This document shows, piece by piece, positions 34,121 through 43,727 of a DNA stretch of 64,000 nt; the first letter of the stretch is position 1; each line of letters opens with the position of its first letter. The stretch is from Heterodera schachtii. Lineage: Eukaryota; Nematoda; Chromadorea; Rhabditida; Heteroderidae. Made by a program: the position numbers and the translations under genes. The stretch lies in assembly GCA_023374025.1 (NCBI GenBank), contig SIJG01000162.1:173143-237142 (forward strand), written 5' to 3'. A model generated the notes under the pieces. The model made no database searches. It saw nothing but the letters and a program-made list of their open reading frames with translations, and was not told the DNA's origin.

Positions 34121-37100
34121 ATGACCAGTTCAGTGAAATCGGTACGAAATTCATATACGTATTATAACTTCTGACTTGTACATAATCAAATTAAAATTTT
34201 CTTTAAAGGTCAGCTTCTTCATCCTGATTCTTTTATGGCCAAAAACATTAGCAAGCCATTTATGGGCAAAAGCATTAGCAAGCAGTTGGTCTAAGCTCAC
34301 CTTTCCTAATGAATATCTAAATGTATTAAAAACGTAAATTAATTACTTTAATTACTCAGGAATAATGCATTTCTTGTGTTTATTTTATTTTATTAGGTAG
34401 TGACACTGCCATTGAATCTCATCGAACCCTATTACAAAGATATTACGGATCCAAACAAAGAACGTTCCTTATATAAACAACAATTCATTGAAAATTGTAA
34501 AAAGAATTGTACATCACCATTTTTTGTTTTACTTGTGAGTACTTTAATTTATAAAAAAATGGTATTAAACACCCAAAAAATCATTTAGCATTGGTTCAAG
34601 TAAAATGTTTATTTAAAAATATAAAATGTTTTACAGAAGATGAGGATTTACCTAAAGTATGATTGCCGTTTGCCATCACAGGAACAGATGGAGGAATATG
34701 CCGAAGTTCTCGAGCTTTTTCAGAAAATTGAAGGGCGCCTTTTTCAAGATAATAACAAAATCATTCCCATGGAAGAATACCAATATATAAAACGCTGTAA
34801 ATATTTATTTAAAAATTTATAATTTTCTGACTAATCCATTTTAAGCACTTTTGGACAATTTAATGGGGGGATACCTACAAAGAGAACTAAACGAAGGTAT
34901 TTATTTCACCAATAAAACATTTAATACAGACTTTTAAAATATTTTCCTGCTTTAGTCCTACAGAGTGCAAACAGTACAGATGTCGGACAAGCATTGATCA
35001 AACTGCACTTGGATTTGGATGGCATGCAAAGGTATGTGCCTTAACATTTTCAAAAGAAACAGAGTTAGTGGAAAACTGTGAAGCTGTTCCCAGCCGCCCT
35101 GATTGTTATTTTTTTGGGGGGCGGAAGTTTGGGCACCGGGAAGTTTGGGCACCAGGAAGTTTGGGCACCAGAAATTTGGGCACCGGGAAGTTTGGGCACC
35201 AAATTAAAGAGTTAAAAAATCAAAAATATTTTTAATTGTCTATAAATTGCAACCATCTAATTTAAAAGCATAAATATAATCAAGTTAGGAAATAGAAAGT
35301 TTTGTAACGAATATTCATTCGATTAAGCATGCTTATTTTGCTAAACTCATTACCATTAATTCAATATCAATGCCATACATATGTATTATTTATCACTTAT
35401 AACATTACAAGGCTCAGTATGTTCAAAACTTAAAGTTTATGAGTTTAAACAAAATTAGACGGGTTCTTGTTATTTCGGGCCCAACTAAGCCGGTATTCAG
35501 GTCTAAGTCCAAACAGAAACTAGTACACGTTTAACTCTACGTTTAAACAACCGTAAGAATTGACTAAATAATAAGATTGCCAGGTTTCCATACATAAATT
35601 TTTTGATTTTCAAGAACATATAAATTTTAAGACACAAGGGTTGCCCAAATTTACTAAATTGTAATGATTTATATAACATTTTCTTTATTTATTTTGTTTT
35701 ATCTTTTTGAAATCCCCCCTCTGGTGCCCAAACTTCCCGGTGCCCAAATTTCTGGTGCCCAAACTTCCTGGTGCCCAAACTTCCCGGTGCCCAAACTTCA
35801 TGTCGCCATTTTTTTCGACATGAATTCTTTTATTTTTTCATTTGAAAATTCAAAATGGTACTTAGATATGTACAAAAACTCCGAAGGTAGAAAAATTTTT
35901 ATTAACGTTTTTGACAGTAAAAACAGGAATTACTATTTCTCACCAGGCCCGTATCCAGAATTGTAAATGGTTATGTGCCGCCCCCCCCCCGCAAATGGAA
36001 TAATTTTATCTTTTCCGATAAAATTAAATAATTAAATTATTTAAAAAAATCATTATAACTAAGTTAATCGGTCAAAGTTGTTAAAGCTTTTGCTTTATTT
36101 TTCGCTTTGTTTTTCTTTGCTTTTCCGTCAAAATCTATATGAAAAATTATACCTTCAGAACTTGTTGGTTAGAAGTAATAGCTGTTGCAAATGAATGGGA
36201 AAGAGAGCCGCTTTTAAATTTTGCAAAGATGGTGCGTCTGGATTTGATGAAAGCCGTGCGTTTTTAATTTGTCTTATATAAATGTTAGTTATCGCGTAAT
36301 GTTACGATTTTTTTTGCTCCAACGCCAAAAAAAAATTATAGATTTAAAACCTGGTGAGCCGAAGTTACAAAAGTATCAATGTTGATTTTTAAAAATAAAT
36401 AAGCGCTTTTGAAATTGAACCAGAATGGTTCGAACCATTGCCTGTATGTCTCTATGATTTTAATTATCAATTAAAATAATTAATAAATATATTTTTCCAT
36501 AATGAAACGGCTTCCCTAAAAATTCCAAATTTCGGAATAAAAAGCCTTTGAAAAACAAAAACCTAGCTAAAATCACCTATTATTTGTTACTTTATTTATC
36601 CATTTAGTTTTTGATTTCGTCACATTGTGCCGAAGTTTATGACGGAGGAATAATTAAGGATGCGCTTGAAGAGATTAAGTTGTTATTCGAAGAAATTGCT
36701 ACATATATGGCTAATTGGATCGAAAAACTGCTGGTAAGAAGGGAGATTTTAGGTTGACAACTCTATTGAATTCATAATTAATTTTCCATCTTTAATTTTC
36801 ACTGAAAATCGCCAAAACATAGGTAAATTTGGGTCGTACAAATTCGACCGGAACGAATCATGATCCATTTATTAAAATGGCAATTTAAATCATTTTAATA
36901 AGTAAATTATCTTTAAATTGGCCAATTTTGTGACTAACAATCTGCTCGTTGTTTTTCCCATCCTGGCTTTAGAAATATTTGGACGGTTTGCATTCATTTC
37001 GGACTCGCTCATTGTCAGTTGGGCCGTCACGGCTGGACCCTCATGTTTTGGCCCTACACGTTTCTGCTCCCATGTTTTTTTTTATAACTTTTTTTTTGTC

Positions 37101-39160
37101 ATCCCAAACAAACACTGTTGGTATCACTCGTAAAGCTCTTCAATGCTTTATTATCCTTGCAAAAAAAAAGGATTTTCTAGCATATTAGTTTTTTTTAAAT
37201 TTCAAAAATTTTGACTTGCAATTTATTACGGTATAACTTTTTAAACAATTGTCTAATTGCGAAGCAATAGCTAGAAATTCTTCTAAATATGTTAAGCTTT
37301 CGAAGGGTACCAAAATTGCTTTGATTTGGTTGGTTGACAAAGAAAAAAATTATAGTGCAAAAACATGCTGGGCCCAACCGTGCCGGCTCAACCGTAACGG
37401 CCCAACTGAGGTAAACCGCATTAATTTCGTATATAATCGAATTCAGGAAGTCACTTGGCCAACAATTTCGCGCGCATATGCAAAAAATAAAATTGGTACA
37501 ACGGCTATTGTTGAGAGTGAAGCCGAGTATAAAATAGTAGCGCAGAGGGTAAAGGAAAAGCTTGATATAATAGGCCCACAAAAGTAAGTAAATTGTAGAG
37601 CGGATGTGATACTCGTACGAAAACCATTAAAGGAATAATTTTAGAGAAGTCAGACCGGGCTCCTGGTACTGAACCCGTCGTAATTCAAATTAGTCAACAA
37701 ATAGGCAATGAAAACGGAAAAAAAATTCAATTACATAACACTACTTCAGTCGGCCAAATTTCAAAAAAAAATTGATTTTATTTAAGTCAATTTCATGGTT
37801 TGGCCAAAGTTTTCTTGAATATTTTCACTTATATTTACTTTTATGATTCCCTTTTGCGTCTTAATTTCAATTTAAACATTTACGGTTTATTGGATTTGAA
37901 ATATCCCCAAGTTATTTAAAAGTGATATTATTTTTTAATAAAAATAGCTTTTAAGAAAATTGTTGAATTATTTTTTTCATCGCTTTGAATGGTTCTTAAT
38001 ATGTTTTTATCTTTGTAATTACTTAAATTTAGATATTTTCACACGGTCATCGTTTTCCCAAATTGGAGTAACGCATTTCAGTTGGCAATCCTTGCTAAAC
38101 AAAGTCACTATTTCTTTTTGGACGGCGAAAATGAAATCAAAGAAAACCAAATCAATGTGATCGTTGTTCGGTGTGAAAACGACCGTTTTGGAAGGGCTAT
38201 CCAAGCGGGGCAGTGGTTTACCCAAACAGTTGAAAAACAAATGAAAGACATGATAAAGTAAATTTTGGTAATAGTGCCGATGGTAGCCAGTTCCCCTTTT
38301 TCAAAAAAAAAAAAAATTTTCAAGATAGTCATTTTAGCAAATTTTCGAGGTCGGAGAATCCGATTCTGATATCCATTTCGACCCAATTTCGAACCTCGGG
38401 CCCGATTTATGTAGAACAAAAAGTCGAAAACTCAAATTTTTAGAGTTTCCCATTTTTGGTCTAAAATGGTTTAAATGTGAACAAATAAAATAAAAATCAC
38501 TAAAGTTTCAACAAAAAAAACCTTTCACTTTTAGATCAAAAATAAGAAATGTGAAAATTTGAGTTTTCGACTTTTGGTTCGAAATCAGGTCCGGAATTCG
38601 GAATTGGGTTGAAATGGATATTAGAATTTGATTCTTTGACCTGAAAACCCCTAAAATGGATCTCTAAAAAAAAATTAAAATTTTTTTTTGAAAAAAGAGG
38701 CTACCATAGGTACTATTACCGTAATTTTTATTGAATAGCTATTAGGCTCTTTTTGTAAGGTTCAAAATTCTGCTGGGTTTACTTTGTTTCATTACTCAAA
38801 ATTTTGTTTTTTTGTTTCTTAAAATTCTTGAAATATTTTCTGTTAAGGAAATGGCTGGACGAGGACACCAAAAGATTGAATCCGCTCATGGGACTCGCGA
38901 AACAACTGAAACAAGAGCTTAGATTTTATCATAATTTGATCTTGATCCGAAATTGGAACTTTTGGAGTTCCTCAGCCACAATTACTTTGGGTGAAAAGCA
39001 AAAAAAATAATAATAATTTAATTTTTATTTTTAAAATTATTTTTTTTCAGGTGTCACCCCGACCAAAATCAATTCTGTCCGGGCCGAACAGGGTTTCAGT
39101 CATAAAATAAATCCAGCATTTGCGAATGCACAAATTTTCCATGTCCACATGATCCTGTGA
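34121..39160 (+). CDS. Array gene E: shortened paralogue with in-frame exon fusion
   Basis: Exons: 34121-34141, 34209-34322, 34397-34534, 34637-34796, 34846-34896, 34956-35031, 36159-36255, 36608-36733, 37447-37583, 38033-38257, 38848-38990, 39051-39160. Total 1398 nt, open, about 465 residues. Relative to D, a deletion removes all of exon 3 and most of exon 4. The remaining last codons of exon 4 (NEYLN) are joined directly to exon 2, in frame, and use the old exon 4 donor. Exon 2 also carries a 27-nt in-frame tandem duplication (LWPKTLASH / LWAKALASS) at the expected signal-peptide cleavage region. From exon 5 on the protein closely follows D and ends IFHVHMIL. Intron 8 holds the element at 35123-35799, intron 10 that at 37016-37407, and a foldback element sits nine bases after the exon ending at 38257. 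The protein lacks the first helical segment but is otherwise complete. Confidence 0.75.
35123..35799. mobile_element. Element with tandem GGAAGTTTGGGCACC arms, intron 8 of E
   Basis: The left arm has five tandem copies of ggaagtttgggcacc (35123-35200). The right arm has the same unit inverted (35723-35799). The 520-bp interior is AT-rich with no gene. Gene D lacks it at the same place; gene B has a fragment. Confidence 0.75.
37016..37407. mobile_element. Foldback element in intron 10 of E
   Basis: CAGTTGGGCCGTCACGGCTG at the left, CAACCGTAACGGCCCAACTG at the right. Same element and position as 15950-16346 in B; absent from D. Confidence 0.7.
38267..38720. mobile_element. 454-bp foldback element beside a splice donor in E
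   Basis: Inverted ends GGTAATAGTGCC and GGTACTATTACC. Flanked by near-identical direct repeats gtaaatttt (38258-38266) and gtaattttt (38721-38729). The left repeat contains the splice donor GTAA of the exon ending at 38257. Interior arms (AAGTCGAAAACTCAAATTTT and inverse) belong to the family seen at 54.3-56.9 kb. Confidence 0.8.
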
Positions 39161-39469
39161 ATTATGCGACAAATTTGACAAGAGTCTAAAACAAATAAAT
39201 CAATTAAAATTGGTAATTAACGAATAATGTTTAAAAAAATGATTTGAAGAATGCGGGAACTTTTTGCGCACACTTCATTTAAATTTAATATATTCCCAAT
39301 TTTTACTATTGCATTTAAATACTGCGTAAAAGACAATAAATATCGAATGTTCTTTCCAATTACAATAGGTATACGTATCATTAATTAGATACTAATTGGG
39401 TCTGTCTTCTGCAAATGCTAAATAATCGCGCGTCATTTGGAACCTAATGAACAAAACAAAATGATCAAA

Positions 39470-42400
39470 TCAAATTTCAAGCTTCGGCTTCTTCTTATTC
39501 GTCTTTTTCTTCTTTCCTTCCTTGCGCTTAATTCGTTTGGTGTTGCGCAGCGCTTCCCCCAATTCTTGAGTCTTACGCTTAATGTGCTCGGCGGACGGAG
39601 CGATGAAATTGGCAACCTTTGAAAGTGTCGGGAAATAATGAAAAATTGTGGTCGTTGAAAATTATGTATGTATTTGCGACATCCTACAATTTAATTGAAA
39701 TAATAAAAATCCGCTCCAAACAACTCAGAACTCACAAACGGGAGCACGTCGCCGGGACATAAATTCGCCGTAAATTTTTTTTGTTTTAGAAAAAAAAAAT
39801 CAAAAATTTTAGTTACCTAGACTAATTCGAAAAAAATTTATCAAGAAAATTCATGGAAACAAAAAAAAAATCAAAGTTTTTCATTAAGAACTAGATTTTC
39901 AAAAAAGAAAAAAAAATTAGACAATTTTTTTTTTTTTTGCTGTTTTGACATTATGTCAATCGATGTTTCGGCGGTGACGTTTTGTCGTGCTCCCGATTTT
40001 TGCATTTTGAAAAAACAATGCTGACTGACCATCGTCTCATTTTTCAATATTTCGTGGTTAGAATTCGGCCTTGAATAATCCACTCTGAACAGTTTGCAGC
40101 TGAACTCTTTGAAGTACAACACAACGTTCAGGGGCCCTTGGCCACAAATGTTGTACATCGGCATGGCATTCCATGCGACGCCTTCGATTCGTTCCAGTGA
40201 CCATGGCTTCTTGAAGAAAATGGAGGAATGCGGGCAGTCAAACAAAAATGAAGGGGATGGGACAAAATCTTGCCGCCGAAATTTAAAAAAAAAATCTAAA
40301 TTTAAAAATTTCCAAGAAAAAAATTTGTTTTATAAAAATTTTAAACCAACACAGTGAGAGAGGCTTAGGTTCATACATTTTTTAGGGGGGGGGTCGACCC
40401 CCCCCCCCCTCGCTCGCAAAGAGGGCCAGCGAGGGGGGGGGGTTCGCAGCGAAGGGGGGGCCGGTGTAAAAGAGGTGGGGGGGAGGGGGTCCGCAGCGAG
40501 GGGGGGTCGCAAATTTTGAAAAATTTCTTAATAAATTCATTAAAAATCCAAAAAAATTTTCCCCGGCGGCGCCTAGCGGCACCGCCGGAACCCAAAAATC
40601 CCAATTTTTCTTAAAAAAATGGCTTAAAATCGCAAAAATAGGCCATTTTTTGGTGAAAATCTGTTAACAAATCGCATTAAAAATTACAAAATTTTTCCCG
40701 GCGGCGCCTATCGGCACCGCCGGCCCCCTTGTTTCCAAAAATTTTTTGGAAAAACCGCGCCGAAAAAAAACTGTTTTTTGAAAAGCAAAAAAAAAAAAAA
40801 AGGTCTTCGGCGGCCGACCCCCCTTCGCAAATTTTTTGGCCGACCCACCCCCCTTTTTTATGTATGCTTAGGTTAGGCCTAAGCGTATGCTTTGTTTTTG
40901 AAATTTTTTAAATGTTCCCAAATGACCATCCTTCAAAACGCACCCGAAGGATTACATACAATCCGACCACGACCCGTTCAAATTTGGCTGCACCAAGTTG
41001 GAGCAGTTGGACCAATTGCCACGGATCGACCAAAATCTAAAATTGTAAAAGATTTTTAAATTTTATTGAAAAAAAATAATAATTTAAAACAGAGAAATTT
41101 TTCCAAAAAATCATATTGTTAGAAATTTATTAAGAATTAAAAAAAATCAGCGATTTTTTCAAATTTGCAAAAAATTTTCAAAATGTTTTAGAACGTAGTG
41201 TTGTGTGCACCCCTTGGTTTCTGTTTGTGCATTTTTGCAATCAACCCCCCCCCCCTCAAATCTATTTTTTAAAATTTCAAACAAAAATTTTTCCAAAAAA
41301 AAATTTCGGGGAAAAATTTTTTTCTTGTAATTTTCCTAAGAAAAATTTTTTAATTTATTTCCCTCTCCCTCCCTTCTTCTTGCGCCACCTTCGCAATGTC
41401 GGCGCCAAAAGTGTGCCTGAACGCGTTGCGCTTCTTTTTTTGAGACCATCGTTCCTGCTTCATTTGCTGTTGTCCCCCCGTCTCCGCTCCGCTGAGCACA
41501 AACTGTCGGTTCACCAAATGCATTTTACGTTCTCTGAGCGGCACAAAAAGAGGCAACGGTTCACCCTGAAAAATAATGCACCGATTTTGACGGAGTAAAT
41601 TCAGTAAAAACCTCCAACACATACTGGGCCAACCCGGGCTCGTACTGTTTTTTCGATAAAAAAAATTTCCATAATCGTTGTAAAAGTTGAACGAATTAAA
41701 CAACATTCTTTTTTGGTATTATTCAATAGCCCTTAAGAGTCTCTATTTCACATGCAAAATTCAAGCAAATTTTATTGTTTTTTCAAAAAAGTTATGGCCA
41801 AAAATCGTTTATAAAAAATTTTTCGTCTAAATTTTTTCAAACTTTTCAATAATTTTTGTTTTTGAAATTTTGCAAATAGGTAGATAGAGAACCTTGAGCT
41901 ATTAAGTGATACAAAGAATGTTTAATTTGGTCAAATTTGACCAAGAAAAATTTTTTATCTTGGCTAATTTTAGGCGCTGAAAATGTATCATCTATTTATT
42001 TTAGGGTAAGGTGCAAACAGCAGATACGTTTTTAGTGCCTAAATTACCAAAAAAAAAAAAAAGGATAAGTACCGATTTTTTTTTTGTCGAAAAACAGTAT
42101 ACGAGTAAGGGTCTGTATGAGTTGGCCTAGTACGAGTTGGGTGTCATTCGGTCAATTCGAACCCACCCGCAACTCCAATTGGTCGACCCATTCCCGGAAG
42201 ATTTGGTCCGTAATTTCCGTCTCACGCAAAAGTGTGGTGGGATGGGACGAGTGTTTGAAGCCAATTGTGTCGCGATTCACCCAGTCAATTTGGTCGACGA
42301 TCACCTTTTTGGGGATGATTTGGTGGAACATTTTATGAAATCTTTGAAAGTTTGGCCCCTTCAAAAGTGTACCAAGTGTTACTGAAAAGAAAATTTGCAA

Positions 42401-43153
42401 AATTTCCAGAAAAAACTTGAATTTTTTTTTATTTCCTCGAAAAGTTAAAATTATCATAATTTTAAAAATCCGTAATTTCGGCGATTCAGAAGTTATTGCA
42501 CTGTCAATAAGGCAAGACACACACCGTGCCATTGATGAGCATTTTGCATGCCGTCATGCATCCGACCAAACATTTGGTGATCTCCACCGAGTCGCCCTGC
42601 GAACGGCACAAATTGAGCACAGTGCCGTAGGGGACGACCACTTCTTTCAGCTCTTTCTTCGAATGGACCAAATCGTACAACGGAGGCCCACGCTGCTCAT
42701 CTTCATCCTCCTCCTGCTCAACTTCATCCTCATCCTCAATTTCCCCTTCCTCCAGCTCCACCTCCACCTTCAGCTCCCTCTTCACATTTGACAAATCCTT
42801 TAACAAATTTGTTGCGGAATTAAGTAATATTACAGATGGTGCCTCCCCCCTTTTTTTCAAAAAAAAAATTTTTTTTTTTTTTGAAATAGTTGTTTTGTAG
42901 ATTTCAGGGTCGGAGAATACGGTTTTGGATCCATTTCGAATACCCAGACCCGGATTTGAAAAAAAAAACTCGAAAATTCATTTTTCGCCGAAATTTCCTC
43001 AAAGACATGGAAGTTATTTCTGCCTTCAAAACGTACAGAATCGTATTCTCAGTTTTATTTCGTGCATTTTGAAAATTACAAAGGAATATTTAAAACAAAT
43101 ATTTGACAGACCAAAGCCATTGAAGAGGAGGAGGCTGAAGTCATGCCAAACAT
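39470..43153 (-). CDS. R1: unknown family, acidic tract and Lys-rich tail
   Basis: Unrecognised. Exons in transcript order: 43153-43112, 42797-42523, 42341-42167, 41565-41389, 41036-40944, 40209-40030, 39616-39470. The total is 1089 nt, open, about 362 residues. It starts MFGMTSASSSSMAL; a Glu/Asp tract (EEGEIEDEDE) follows, then VVPYGTVLNLCRSQGDS and KCLVGCMTACKMLING, IPKKVIVDQIDWVNRDTIGF, a basic segment with GEPLPLFVPLRERK, PWSLERIEGVAWNAM, and an end with KRKEGKKKKTNKKK. The tail looks like a nuclear localisation signal (inference). R2 is a near-identical tandem copy about 3.7 kb to the right. The fifth exon is less certain, since the opposite strand also reads open there in most copies. 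A possible extra exon near 39970-40000 (DKTSPPK in the other copies) was not included. Tail-to-tail with gene E. Confidence 0.65.
40371..40865. mobile_element. 495-bp GC-rich MITE in R1 intron with 8-bp target duplication
   Basis: Flanked by GCTTAGGT on both sides (40363-40370 and 40866-40873). The ends mirror each other: ATACATTTTTTAGGGGGG and CCCCCCTTTTTTATGTAT. R2 has the empty site at about 44615. The interior holds long G and C runs and two copies of the palindrome CGGCGGCGCCTANCGGCACC. Confidence 0.88.
41600..42150. mobile_element. Foldback element in R1 intron (also in R2, R3)
   Basis: The left end (actgggccaacccgggctcg, then tactgtttttt) is mirrored at 42080-42140 (gaaaaacagtatacgag, then gagttggcctagtacgag). 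Copies occupy the same intron in R2 (45350-45890) and R3 (49040-49635); R4 lacks it. It was therefore in the R1-R3 ancestor. Confidence 0.65.
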
Positions 43154-43195
43154 TTCCACAATTGTTGTTGTTGATAAAATGAAAATGTGAATAGA

Positions 43196-43312
43196 AAAAT
43201 CCAAATTCAAAGAGATACTGTGACACAAAAAGAGAGAGAGAAATGGACGGTAAAAATGAAAAAAGCGGTAAAAAAAATTTATCGTTGGCGTAAAAAACAA
43301 AATGCCAACAAA
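43196..43312 (-). promoter_or_regulatory. Conserved segment upstream of R1
   Basis: The plus-strand words aaatccaaattcaaagaga, gacacaaaaagagagag, atggacggtaaaaa and gttggcgtaaaaaacaaaat occur here and upstream of R2 (47055-47175), R3 (50757-50875) and R4 (61540-61655), with a lone copy at 56935-57055. Reading frames through it differ between copies, so it is not coding. A promoter role is inferred from position only. Confidence 0.45.
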
Positions 43313-43364
43313 AATATACAGAGCACCGGCTGCATCAACAACAACAACAACTTTAGTTGAAGAT

Positions 43365-43510
43365 GATGATGACGGTAGAGGTACTGTAACGGTTTGTTGT
43401 TGATGACTGTAAAAGTACTGTAGCGATTGTCGTCGTCGTCCCAACACTGCTGGTGTGGCTGGAGTTGTACTGCTTGAACCTGACGCATTCAACTGGGGAG
43501 GGGGGGGGGG
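43365..43510. repeat. GATGAC/GTCGTC-rich segment with poly-G between R1 and R2
   Basis: Contains gatgatgatgacggtagag, gtactgtagcg and gtcgtcgtcgtc, ending in a run of 14 G. A copy lies at 57250-57390, again just past the 3' end of an R gene (R4). The Ser/Thr/Pro reading frame on the - strand is low-complexity. Confidence 0.45.
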
Positions 43511-43727
43511 GGGTCGAGAAAAAAAAAGTGGAGCAAAAATGAGAAAAAAGGAAGGGAGAGATTCAGCTAAATTTTAATAATAAATGCATATCAATTTTTT
43601 ACTGAATAATCCTAACAATTACAATATATATTATCATTAATTAGATACTAATTGGGTCTGTCTTCTGCAAATGCTAAATAATCGCGCGCTTCGTTTGGAA
43701 CCTAATGAACAAAACAAAATGATCAAA

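Noticed and set aside
41203..41598. Reading frames on the + strand opposite R exons (also 44970-45344, 58933-59259)
   Set aside because: Antisense shadows; the - strand has splice sites and a frame shared by all copies, these do not.
41600..41660. Apparent R exon reading YEPGLAQYVLE before GEPLPLF
   Set aside because: It is the end of the foldback element (inverted at 42080-42140), is missing in R4, and has a stop in R3.
42084..42385. + strand frames over R exon 3 (SMSWPSTSWVSF and relatives)
   Set aside because: Same exon read on the wrong strand; no splice sites in the matching place.
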